A stretch of 64,000 nucleotides of DNA. Origin: Rufibacter sp. LB8. GTDB lineage: Bacteria > Bacteroidota > Bacteroidia > Cytophagales > Hymenobacteraceae. A program made the translations under genes and the position numbers. The notes beneath the pieces are model-generated. The model saw only the letters and a list, made by a program, of their open reading frames with translations. It was not told the DNA's origin and searched no databases. The DNA lies in the NCBI RefSeq assembly GCF_014876185.1, contig NZ_JADALJ010000001.1, positions 62,001 to 126,000 of the forward strand, written 5' to 3'. Positions 58,302-64,000 of the stretch are shown in pieces (position 1 is the first letter of the stretch; each line of letters opens with the position of its first letter).

Positions 58302-59717
58302 TTAATCTCTTTCTATGAATGATATACCATTCATGCCAACAGTGTGAAAGTTGTTGCCTGATAAATCATCAAATGTATTATCTAATGTATAATTAACCAC
58401 AAGATTTTCCTGTGGTGTTGTAATTGTAATATTCATATTATCGACTATCTGCGCTTGTGTTCTTTCTGTATTCCATATTCTGAAATCGTGAATGTCACCT
58501 ATGAAATGATTTGCAAAATTTGGCAATCTCGTACCTATCACACCTGTATTTAAGTTAGGCACGTTGCTACTTAAATTCCCTCTTGTTAAATCGTTATTAC
58601 TGTTTCCAGTAGTTTGCAATACGCCATTTATATAAAACAACCATTCATTGTTTTTTAACACTATCGCTGCGTGGCTCCATACATTCACCATCTGTGAAAC
58701 AGTTGTGCTAGTGACACCTACAACTATATCATCACTTCTAATGCTTATTGATTCACCTTGGATTGCAGAAGTCCAGTCAGCAAACGTGATTAATAAGTAT
58801 ATATTATTTGCGTTTTTGAATCCTGCAATCACACGCACACTAGATGCTTTAGGTCTAATCCAGAATTCAATAGTTTGACTGTTTGTCGTATTTAACAAAG
58901 ATGTTACATTGTCTATAGGTATGTAATCATTTACACCGTCAAAACTTGCTGCCGTTTTGGTTTTATATGGAAATGCTACACCATTAGTGGGAGTTGCATT
59001 GATTGAATTACCAGAATTGTCATTACCATCACCATTTAACAATAAATTCATTATTAAACCTGTCGTTGGGGTTGTTATAGACTTAGTTCTGAATGCATTA
59101 ATCTCTGGTAATGTCCTTTCTGTATTCCATATTCTAAAATCGCTTAAACCACCACCATACCAGCCTGTGTCGTTTGACCTCTGACCAATAGCAGTAGCAC
59201 CTAGAATCCCGAAATCCTTGAATGTTCCTTGTTTTAGGCCGTTAAAAGTAGTCTGGTTTGCATAGGTAGCCTCAACACCATCAATATATATTTTCCAGTA
59301 ATTAGGTGACATTACTATTGCAATGTGTACCCAAGTAGTATGTGTGATATACGATGGTCTGGCACACATCAAGGCTGACGTGTTGCTGCTACTGCTTGTG
59401 TTAGAACAACTAACTGTCAACCATTCACTAGATACGTTGCTTGTGTAATTTCCTAACCAAATCAAGAATTCATTAGAAGAACTACCTCTGATTCCCATTA
59501 CCGCCCCGCTGTCAGTACCAGTACCGTAAGCGTTGCGCATCCTGAACTCGATGGTAACAGTGTCATTGATTAATGAGTATAGTTTATCTCTATCTTCTGA
59601 TGTGATATTTAGATAATCATTAACATCGTCAAAAAGTGCATATTTATTTACGATGATTAAATTCTGTAATGTCTTTGCTGAATAAAAATTAAACTTCTTT
59701 CTCCTTATTAACTGCAT
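58302..59717 (-). CDS. Two-domain LamG-like virion protein
   Basis: A 471-residue protein of two concanavalin/LamG domains: one at about 45-215 (ALFDDVNDYLNIT, WVHIAIVMSPNYWKIYIDGV, GGLSDFRIWNTERT) and one at about 245-460 (SFDGVNDYIPIDNVT, WSHAAIVLKNNEWLFYINGV, GDIHDFRIWNTERTQAQI). The repeated DFRIWNTERT marks both. It is probably a carbohydrate-binding decoration or tail adhesin; position between tail terminator and tail tube fits neither class strictly. Confidence 0.82.
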   Translation of the reverse strand: MQLIRRKKFNFYSAKTLQNLIIVNKYALFDDVNDYLNITSEDRDKLYSLINDTVTIEFRMRNAYGTGTDSGAVMGIRGSSSNEFLIWLGNYTSNVSSEWLTVSCSNTSSSSNTSALMCARPSYITHTTWVHIAIVMSPNYWKIYIDGVEATYANQTTFNGLKQGTFKDFGILGATAIGQRSNDTGWYGGGLSDFRIWNTERTLPEINAFRTKSITTPTTGLIMNLLLNGDGNDNSGNSINATPTNGVAFPYKTKTAASFDGVNDYIPIDNVTSLLNTTNSQTIEFWIRPKASSVRVIAGFKNANNIYLLITFADWTSAIQGESISIRSDDIVVGVTSTTVSQMVNVWSHAAIVLKNNEWLFYINGVLQTTGNSNNDLTRGNLSSNVPNLNTGVIGTRLPNFANHFIGDIHDFRIWNTERTQAQIVDNMNITITTPQENLVVNYTLDNTFDDLSGNNFHTVGMNGISFIERD

Positions 59718-59721
59718 TTAA

Positions 59722-60609
59722 TTAGTAATTCTTTAGTGTGACAGATGCAGTGTTAGCCGTATTCGTCTTTGTTATTTCAACCGTCAACCCGTCACCAGCA
59801 ATTAATGCAAATGGCAAGGCTGTTACTGCCCCATTCTTCTTATACACTACAGCACCCACATTTACTAGTGTATTTGATGTGTAAGTAGCTGCGCTTGAAA
59901 CTGTCGCTGCTATGGAAAGCTCTGTGTTGGAAGGATAGTTGAATATCAAATCTATCTCTTCTTGAATCATAGGTAGGGTATAGGTACTGCCAGCTTCTGC
60001 CGTTACACTAGAACCATCATTAGGATTAACTATGGTAACATCTGGGATAGGCACAACAGGAACCACGTAGGAGCCACCAGAAGGCACCGTTACACTAGAA
60101 CCATCATTAGGGTTAGTAATGGTCACAGGTTCGGCTGGTGGTGGTATAGGCACCGTAAAAGAGCCGCCTGAAGGAATGAAGGTAGTAGAGCCGTCAGGAT
60201 TCAGGATAGTAACAGGTAGGCATACAGAGGGTGTGTTAACCTCTGCATCATGGTAGACAGTGAATAGCAGTGTAAGCTGCTTGGTATTCAAGTCTGGGTC
60301 TTGGAAAATTGGTACACTTGATTTATAAACTATGTCCTTGGTGTGGATAAAGAAGGTGTTGAGTAATTCCCCTTTTACCTGTTCTGCCAAACCTATTAAT
60401 GTTGCTGCATCTTGGTTGAATATCTTGACTTTTAAATCTAAAGTATTGGCATAGTTATTTACATCCAATGTATTGAATGATGCGCTTTCATTAACCTCAT
60501 AAACTATTTGCGTTGAAGTTTCATCAATACCCAACGGTAATTCCAAAAAATGTACGCTATCAGTGATTGCTAAAAGTTTATTATATATTTCTTCAATTAA
60601 ATTAATCAC
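59722..60609 (-). CDS. Tail terminator with repeat extension
   Basis: A 295-residue protein. The N-terminal ~130 residues (INLIEEIYNKLLAITDSVHF .. QLTLLFTVYHDAE) match tail-completion/DUF3168-like proteins in size and position. They are followed by three ~30-residue repeats (ILNPDGSTTFIPSGGSFTVP, ITNPNDGSSVTVPSGGSYVV, IVNPNDGSSVTAEAGSTYTL) separated by Pro-rich links, and a final beta domain. The start is GTG at 60609, overlapping the previous stop (GTGA). Confidence 0.7.
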   Translation of the reverse strand: MINLIEEIYNKLLAITDSVHFLELPLGIDETSTQIVYEVNESASFNTLDVNNYANTLDLKVKIFNQDAATLIGLAEQVKGELLNTFFIHTKDIVYKSSVPIFQDPDLNTKQLTLLFTVYHDAEVNTPSVCLPVTILNPDGSTTFIPSGGSFTVPIPPPAEPVTITNPNDGSSVTVPSGGSYVVPVVPIPDVTIVNPNDGSSVTAEAGSTYTLPMIQEEIDLIFNYPSNTELSIAATVSSAATYTSNTLVNVGAVVYKKNGAVTALPFALIAGDGLTVEITKTNTANTASVTLKNY

Positions 60610-61061
60610 AGTCCATTCTTTTTATTCTTACGGTTTATTGTTTTGACTTCCTTGGTTAGATATTTATTCACCAATTCAGCGTAATTCTTTGTTATATATT
60701 CAAGTGCCTGTGGTGTACTCCTGTCAATGGCAGATTTTACAAATGGTTGAGGGTTCATGACACCCCTATTAAATTTCTTGTCTGTCTGTCTCTTTACAGT
60801 GCCATATTCCAGCCACCTAACATAATATGCAGTGCGTCCATCTGGGGTAACATACACACCCGTTGTGTTCTCTTTGTCACCTACCAGTATAATTGACTCT
60901 GGAATCTCACTGCCAGAAGGTGCGCTCCTGATTATCTCCTTTTGCACAATCTTTGCACCCTCAACATTAATAGCCTTCAATATTTTGGCTTGCATCTTCA
61001 AGGGTAGGTTGTCCAATATCTTTTCAATATCAGATGCACCTGTAAAATCCATTTTAATCAT
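60606..61061 (-). CDS. HK97 gp10-like connector/tail-completion protein
   Basis: A 151-residue neck protein: FTGASDIEKILDNLPLKMQA, then EGAKIVQKEIIRSAPSGS, YYVRWLEYGTVKRQTDKKF (the RxxxEYGT motif of gp10-like proteins) and a basic C-terminus (KEVKTINRKNKKNG). Overlaps the upstream gene by 8 bp. Confidence 0.85.
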   Translation of the reverse strand: MIKMDFTGASDIEKILDNLPLKMQAKILKAINVEGAKIVQKEIIRSAPSGSEIPESIILVGDKENTTGVYVTPDGRTAYYVRWLEYGTVKRQTDKKFNRGVMNPQPFVKSAIDRSTPQALEYITKNYAELVNKYLTKEVKTINRKNKKNGL

Positions 61062-61368
61062 TTTTGAAGGCCGTTATTTTCCTGCCAGTACCGTCTAATA
61101 AATCCTGAATACTGATTATTTTAAATACATCTGAATTAAATTTGATGTAATGGTTATATGTGATGGTTGGGTAATTCCTTACTATGAATGTACCCTTGGT
61201 GGTGAACAACACCCTGTCTTCATTTGTAGCAACCGTACCAGCTTCAATGACAGCATCTGAATAGACACTATCAATATAATTTGATGTAGTTGTAGTGGCA
61301 CCAATACTATCTTTAACCTTGACAGTTTCCCAAATCTCTATTTTGTGTTTTAGTTTATGGCTTAACAT
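61054..61368 (-). CDS. Head closure protein (SPP1 gp16-like)
   Basis: A 104-residue protein: KLKHKIEIWETVKVKDSIGA .. VLFTTKGTFIVRNYPTI .. YIKFNSDVFKIISIQDL, the strand order of head-tail adaptor proteins. Located between the connector and gp10-like genes, as in HK97-type phages. Confidence 0.85.
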   Translation of the reverse strand: MLSHKLKHKIEIWETVKVKDSIGATTTTSNYIDSVYSDAVIEAGTVATNEDRVLFTTKGTFIVRNYPTITYNHYIKFNSDVFKIISIQDLLDGTGRKITAFKND

Positions 61369-61371
61369 TGA

Positions 61372-61902
61372 TTAGAACATTAATATTTTGCGGTAGGGCA
61401 TTAGAAGCGATTCAAAGGCCGTGTTGGTGTTATATCCTGCGGTGTGGTATGAACTCCTTGTTACCTCGTATCTATCCGCTATGCGTATTAAAATAGCTTG
61501 ATTGATAGCATGTACTTTTGATGTCTCATTAGTTCCAGCTTTATAGGTAATTACCAACTCAGAAGCTGTGATATTGCCACTAAATGAAATGTTGAAATTA
61601 AATTCATTGATATCTAATTCATAATCAGTAATGGCTATATTATCTGCCATGATTGATACCACCTCTTTTAAATTACCTTGCTCAATCTCAATTTCGCTAG
61701 ATTCAAAGTTCTTTATTTTACTTTCCAATTCCTTGAATGCAATATTATTATCAATGAATGATTCAGCTTCAGAAGTAGCTACATTCAACAGTGTAATTAA
61801 CTGCGTGTCTTCGTCTGTGTAGTTAGGGCTAATCCTTAAATGCTGTTTAATCTCATTTAATGTTATATGCAAATGCTCAATATTTTTAACTATAGTTTTC
61901 AA
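61372..61902 (-). CDS. Head-tail connector (gp6-like)
   Basis: A 176-residue adaptor: ITLNEIKQHLRISPNYTDED, LLNVATSEAESFIDNNI, then LVITYKAGTNETSKVHAINQ and AFESLLMPYRKILMF, typical of gp6/gp15-like connector proteins with the final R..P.Y segment. The only in-frame start is TTG at 61902, with AAAGG 10 bp upstream. Preceded by a terminator and an ACGTTTAT motif. Confidence 0.88.
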   Translation of the reverse strand: MKTIVKNIEHLHITLNEIKQHLRISPNYTDEDTQLITLLNVATSEAESFIDNNIAFKELESKIKNFESSEIEIEQGNLKEVVSIMADNIAITDYELDINEFNFNISFSGNITASELVITYKAGTNETSKVHAINQAILIRIADRYEVTRSSYHTAGYNTNTAFESLLMPYRKILMF

Positions 61903-61916
61903 TATATTATACCTTT

Positions 61917-61934
61917 GTAATCATAAACGTATAG
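61917..61934 (-). promoter_or_regulatory. ACGTTTAT motif before connector gene
   Basis: Minus strand CTATACGTTTATGATTAC, 15-32 bp upstream of the TTG start and just after the capsid terminator. Confidence 0.5.
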
Positions 61935-61945
61935 TAGGGTTTAAA

Positions 61946-61975
61946 ACAAAAAATGCAGCCCTTTTGGGACTGCAC
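61946..61975 (-). terminator. Terminator after the capsid gene
   Basis: Minus strand TGCAGTCCC / GGGCTGCA (one bulge) with TTTTTTGTTTT, 30 bp after the capsid stop. Confidence 0.85.
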
Positions 61976-62005
61976 TTTAAGTAGATAAAAATAATTATCT
62001 TAATA

Positions 62006-63115
62006 CTAAAGGACGTTCTGAATTGAACGGAAAGCGTAAGGATTTACTTTAGCATCTGCCATAACAGTGTAAGTAATTTTAACCTGTCCTGTTGAGGCCA
62101 AAGAATAAGGGTCAACTAGGATTTCAACACCGTCACCGAAGGTTGCAACGTGTGCATGTTTGAAGTCACCAAAGATTAATTTGTTAGCACTCAATTTAGA
62201 ACCTGCGTTCACCACTGGCACACCGTCAACCATTGAGTTTTCAGCTAGGAACAATCCTGAACCAGCATCTTTCTTAAGTGTCTTCATGCCGTAGTAAAGA
62301 GACTTTCCAGCAACAAACCTAGCATTAGTGAAATCTTCAATATCTACTGAACCTTGAAGCAACATAGCATCTTCATAAGTCAATGTAGTCTTGGTAGCTC
62401 CTGAGGCTCTACCTGCCAAAGTCAAAGTAGCATCATTGATAACTTGGTTAGCCAATTCACCAGAGATAGCCCAACCAATAGCGTTTTCAACTTGCATAAG
62501 GAACTCAGCGTTGGTAGCTGTCTGGGCAAGATACTCTCTTGAAAATGTCATGGAGCCTTGAACACGTCTAGCAGATAGCGTAGCATATTTCAAGTCTTTA
62601 GCAGAATCTGCAACTGCTGCACCCTCGGCATAAAATGCCGCACCTGTCGATTTAGAGAATACCAAACCAATATTGGCCTTAGAGTTAGGGTACATGGTTA
62701 CGCCCAATTTTTCAAGGATTCCACCCTCACTAACTGAAGTAAAATTGGTTACCTTATCATAATGGTCTGCATGGCTAGCCTTGGTGTAGCTTCTAAGTTC
62801 AGGGATATTGAATTTACTTACATTGCTTCTACCTTCAAGAACATCTCTCAAAGCTTTAAGAGCGTCAAAACTTCTACCTTCTTCTTTCACTTCAGCCTCA
62901 ACCTCTTTTTTTACTTCTTCTTTATTCAATTCTTGTTCAGCTTCCAAAGTTTCAATTTCAACTTTCAAAGCTTCTACTAATTCTTTAGCAGTATTCCAGT
63001 CTCTCAATTCCAATTCAGTCTTCATTCTACCTTCTGTTTCTGCGAGGGTAGTAATAGCTTTCATTTTTTCAATTGTAGAGTTTCTTTGATTTTTTAGTTC
63101 TGTAATTCTTTTCAT
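62006..63115 (-). CDS. HK97-family major capsid protein
   Basis: A 369-residue capsid subunit. The N-terminal ~95 residues are an acidic coiled-coil delta domain (ETLEAEQELNKEEVKKEVEA) that serves as scaffold and is cut off by the protease. The mature fold follows: SEGGILEKLGVTMYPNSKAN, SARRVQGSMTFSREYLAQTA, NAIGWAISGELANQVIND, VDGVPVVNAGSKLS and KVNPYAFRSIQNVL. Transcribed after the protease gene with a 37-bp gap containing an ACGTTTAT motif. Confidence 0.95.
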   Translation of the reverse strand: MKRITELKNQRNSTIEKMKAITTLAETEGRMKTELELRDWNTAKELVEALKVEIETLEAEQELNKEEVKKEVEAEVKEEGRSFDALKALRDVLEGRSNVSKFNIPELRSYTKASHADHYDKVTNFTSVSEGGILEKLGVTMYPNSKANIGLVFSKSTGAAFYAEGAAVADSAKDLKYATLSARRVQGSMTFSREYLAQTATNAEFLMQVENAIGWAISGELANQVINDATLTLAGRASGATKTTLTYEDAMLLQGSVDIEDFTNARFVAGKSLYYGMKTLKKDAGSGLFLAENSMVDGVPVVNAGSKLSANKLIFGDFKHAHVATFGDGVEILVDPYSLASTGQVKITYTVMADAKVNPYAFRSIQNVL

Positions 63116-63130
63116 TTAGTATTTTAGTTT

Positions 63131-63148
63131 CTTATATAAACGTAATTT
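63131..63148 (-). promoter_or_regulatory. ACGTTTAT motif before capsid gene
   Basis: Minus strand AATTACGTTTATATAAG, about 16-33 bp upstream of the capsid ATG. Confidence 0.5.
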
Positions 63149-63152
63149 TTAT

Positions 63153-63782
63153 TTATTTTAATTTTAATATTTCAATTTTAAATGCATCGTAATAAGTATC
63201 AAATATTTTAGGCTCTTCTACTTTGGTAAATTCATTATAACTTCTTTCAGCTACCTCTAAATCAGTGTTAGCATAAGCACCATCAACCACAACCGAAACA
63301 TCATATAAACCTGAAACCTCACTGATATACCTAACTGTATCTTCGCCCTCAGTTACCCATCTTTCATTGTCTTTTGATACCGTAAAAACAAAAGAACATT
63401 CAAACAAGTCACCAGATTTAACCCTTTCATAAGTGTCATTACTAACAGTTGAGTTATTTAATGTTGCTCTGAATTTCAAACCGAATTCATCTACTGACAA
63501 TTCAAGTGAATTAACGTTTTTGCTTTTATTCAAACGTGCCAAAGGTTCATTCCTGTTATGCTGGTATGTCAACACTACATCTAAATCAGAAGAAGCTAGA
63601 ACGCTATCAAATGCAGAACGCTCAATTACTTCATAAAAGATTTTGCCGTTTTCAAATAGCAATTTAGAACGCTGGTTAAACACTGAAGCGTAACCCTCAA
63701 TTATTTTATTACCAGATTCATCTGTTGATGCTCTGGTATTTTCGCTTTCTGTTGCCTTAAATAATATTCTCTTTTCCTTCAT
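63153..63782 (-). CDS. Prohead maturation protease (HK97 gp4/U35-like)
   Basis: A 209-residue serine protease that trims the capsid delta domain. Landmarks are IIEGYASVFNQRS, YQHNRNEPLARL (catalytic His near 76) and FECSFVFTVSK (catalytic Ser near 125), followed by LYDVSVVVDGAYANTDLEVA. Its start overlaps the portal gene end by 26 bp. Confidence 0.93.
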   Translation of the reverse strand: MKEKRILFKATESENTRASTDESGNKIIEGYASVFNQRSKLLFENGKIFYEVIERSAFDSVLASSDLDVVLTYQHNRNEPLARLNKSKNVNSLELSVDEFGLKFRATLNNSTVSNDTYERVKSGDLFECSFVFTVSKDNERWVTEGEDTVRYISEVSGLYDVSVVVDGAYANTDLEVAERSYNEFTKVEEPKIFDTYYDAFKIEILKLK

Positions 63783-64000
63783 TTTCTTGTGTTGTATTTT
63801 GGTCTTCTACCGCTATATATTGCGCCTGTAGATAATGCTTGTCACCACCCTCAAAAGTTTCAAAGCCTTCTAATGTTGCTATCTCATTTGCAGTGATTGC
63901 GCCCATTGATTGCATTGATTTGAAATAATTGACTCTTGTAGCCATGTCAGATTCCATGTTGCCATTGAAATTAAATTCAATAGATACACCTGCATCAATT
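63757..64000 (-). CDS. Portal protein, C-terminal part (cut by window edge)
   Basis: The last ~80 residues of an HK97-type portal protein, open to the window edge (the frame continues IDAGVSIEFNFNGNM upstream of an internal Met at 63957). Diagnostic is YFKSMQSMGAITANEIATLE .. EGGDKHYLQAQYIAVED, the conserved C-terminal portal region. The complete gene would extend about 1 kb further right. Confidence 0.88.
   Translation of the reverse strand, partial: IDAGVSIEFNFNGNMESDMATRVNYFKSMQSMGAITANEIATLEGFETFEGGDKHYLQAQYIAVEDQNTTQENEGKENII

Larger units (their letters stand above)
48517..64000 (-). mobile_element. Siphoprophage late region (partial)
   Basis: A continuous minus-strand run of head, connector, tail and lysis genes of HK97-type organisation, AT-rich, with no P copies. 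The early genes, terminase and integrase lie beyond 64000. The left border is somewhere between 45.86 kb (last P) and 48.5 kb; no att repeat could be fixed. Confidence 0.9.

Overview
The window looks like a Bacteroidota chromosome, probably Cytophagales/Hymenobacteraceae (Rufibacter- or Hymenobacter-like; the genus is inference). The evidence is three proteins with type IX secretion sorting tails, a TonB receptor with an N-terminal carboxypeptidase-regulatory-like domain, a DUF2723 membrane protein, a bacteroidetes-type VLRF1 protein, and a TTTG/TAnnTTTG promoter in front of the tRNA gene. Three AT-rich acquired segments interrupt a more GC-rich backbone.

Layout. 1-9.2 kb is backbone: lysS, two hypothetical genes, a tandem pair of T9SS-exported proteins, an SDR oxidoreductase, a TPR/SH3 membrane protein and tRNA-Lys(TTT). 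9.14-14.78 kb is an integrative island bounded by a 17-bp repeat of the tRNA 3' end. It carries a Rep-like gene, a serine recombinase, an ArsR-MerTP-GDCCVxC metal operon without merA, and a tyrosine integrase. 14.8-27.2 kb is backbone: GAF protein, secreted pectate lyase, LTxxQ-like periplasmic protein, AsmA-like protein, two serine hydrolases, and a DUF559 endonuclease gene framed by 39-bp inverted repeats. 27.3-29.6 kb is an AT-rich two-gene islet (DUF4062 and DUF3800), a possible defence module. 29.8-45.9 kb is backbone: rhlE-like helicase, a second repeat-framed DUF559 gene, TonB receptor, DsbA-like protein, DUF2723 protein, a two-component pair, a PAS kinase and the VLRF1 protein. 45.9-48.5 kb is an AT-rich transition with small genes. 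48.5-64 kb is the late half of an HK97-type siphoprophage read on the minus strand: portal (cut by the window edge), protease, capsid, connectors, tail terminator, LamG protein, HNH endonuclease, tail tube, frameshifted tail chaperones, tape measure, tail tip protein, and a lysis module with a u-spanin-like protein.

The backbone spacers are full of palindromic repeats. A ~40-bp palindrome (called P here) occurs about 23 times between 1.7 and 45.9 kb. I saw none in the island, the DUF4062/DUF3800 islet or the prophage, so P marks the resident DNA. A second group joins a CCCC..GGGG hairpin to a G-rich tail. Both DUF559 genes lie between two such units in inverted orientation, hairpin outward and tail inward. 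This suggests an endonuclease-plus-repeat mobile system resembling REP/RAYT elements, and it is the strongest candidate here for an undescribed system. One P copy and one hairpin unit have also been absorbed in frame into the DUF2723 coding sequence.

Functionally the backbone mixes envelope and export proteins (T9SS cargo, TonB uptake, serine hydrolases, sensor kinases) with translation and RNA housekeeping (lysS, tRNA-Lys, RNA helicase, VLRF1). In the prophage, hairpin terminators after the capsid, tail-tube and chaperone genes, plus a recurring ACGTTTAT motif before four structural genes, suggest separately controlled late transcription units.
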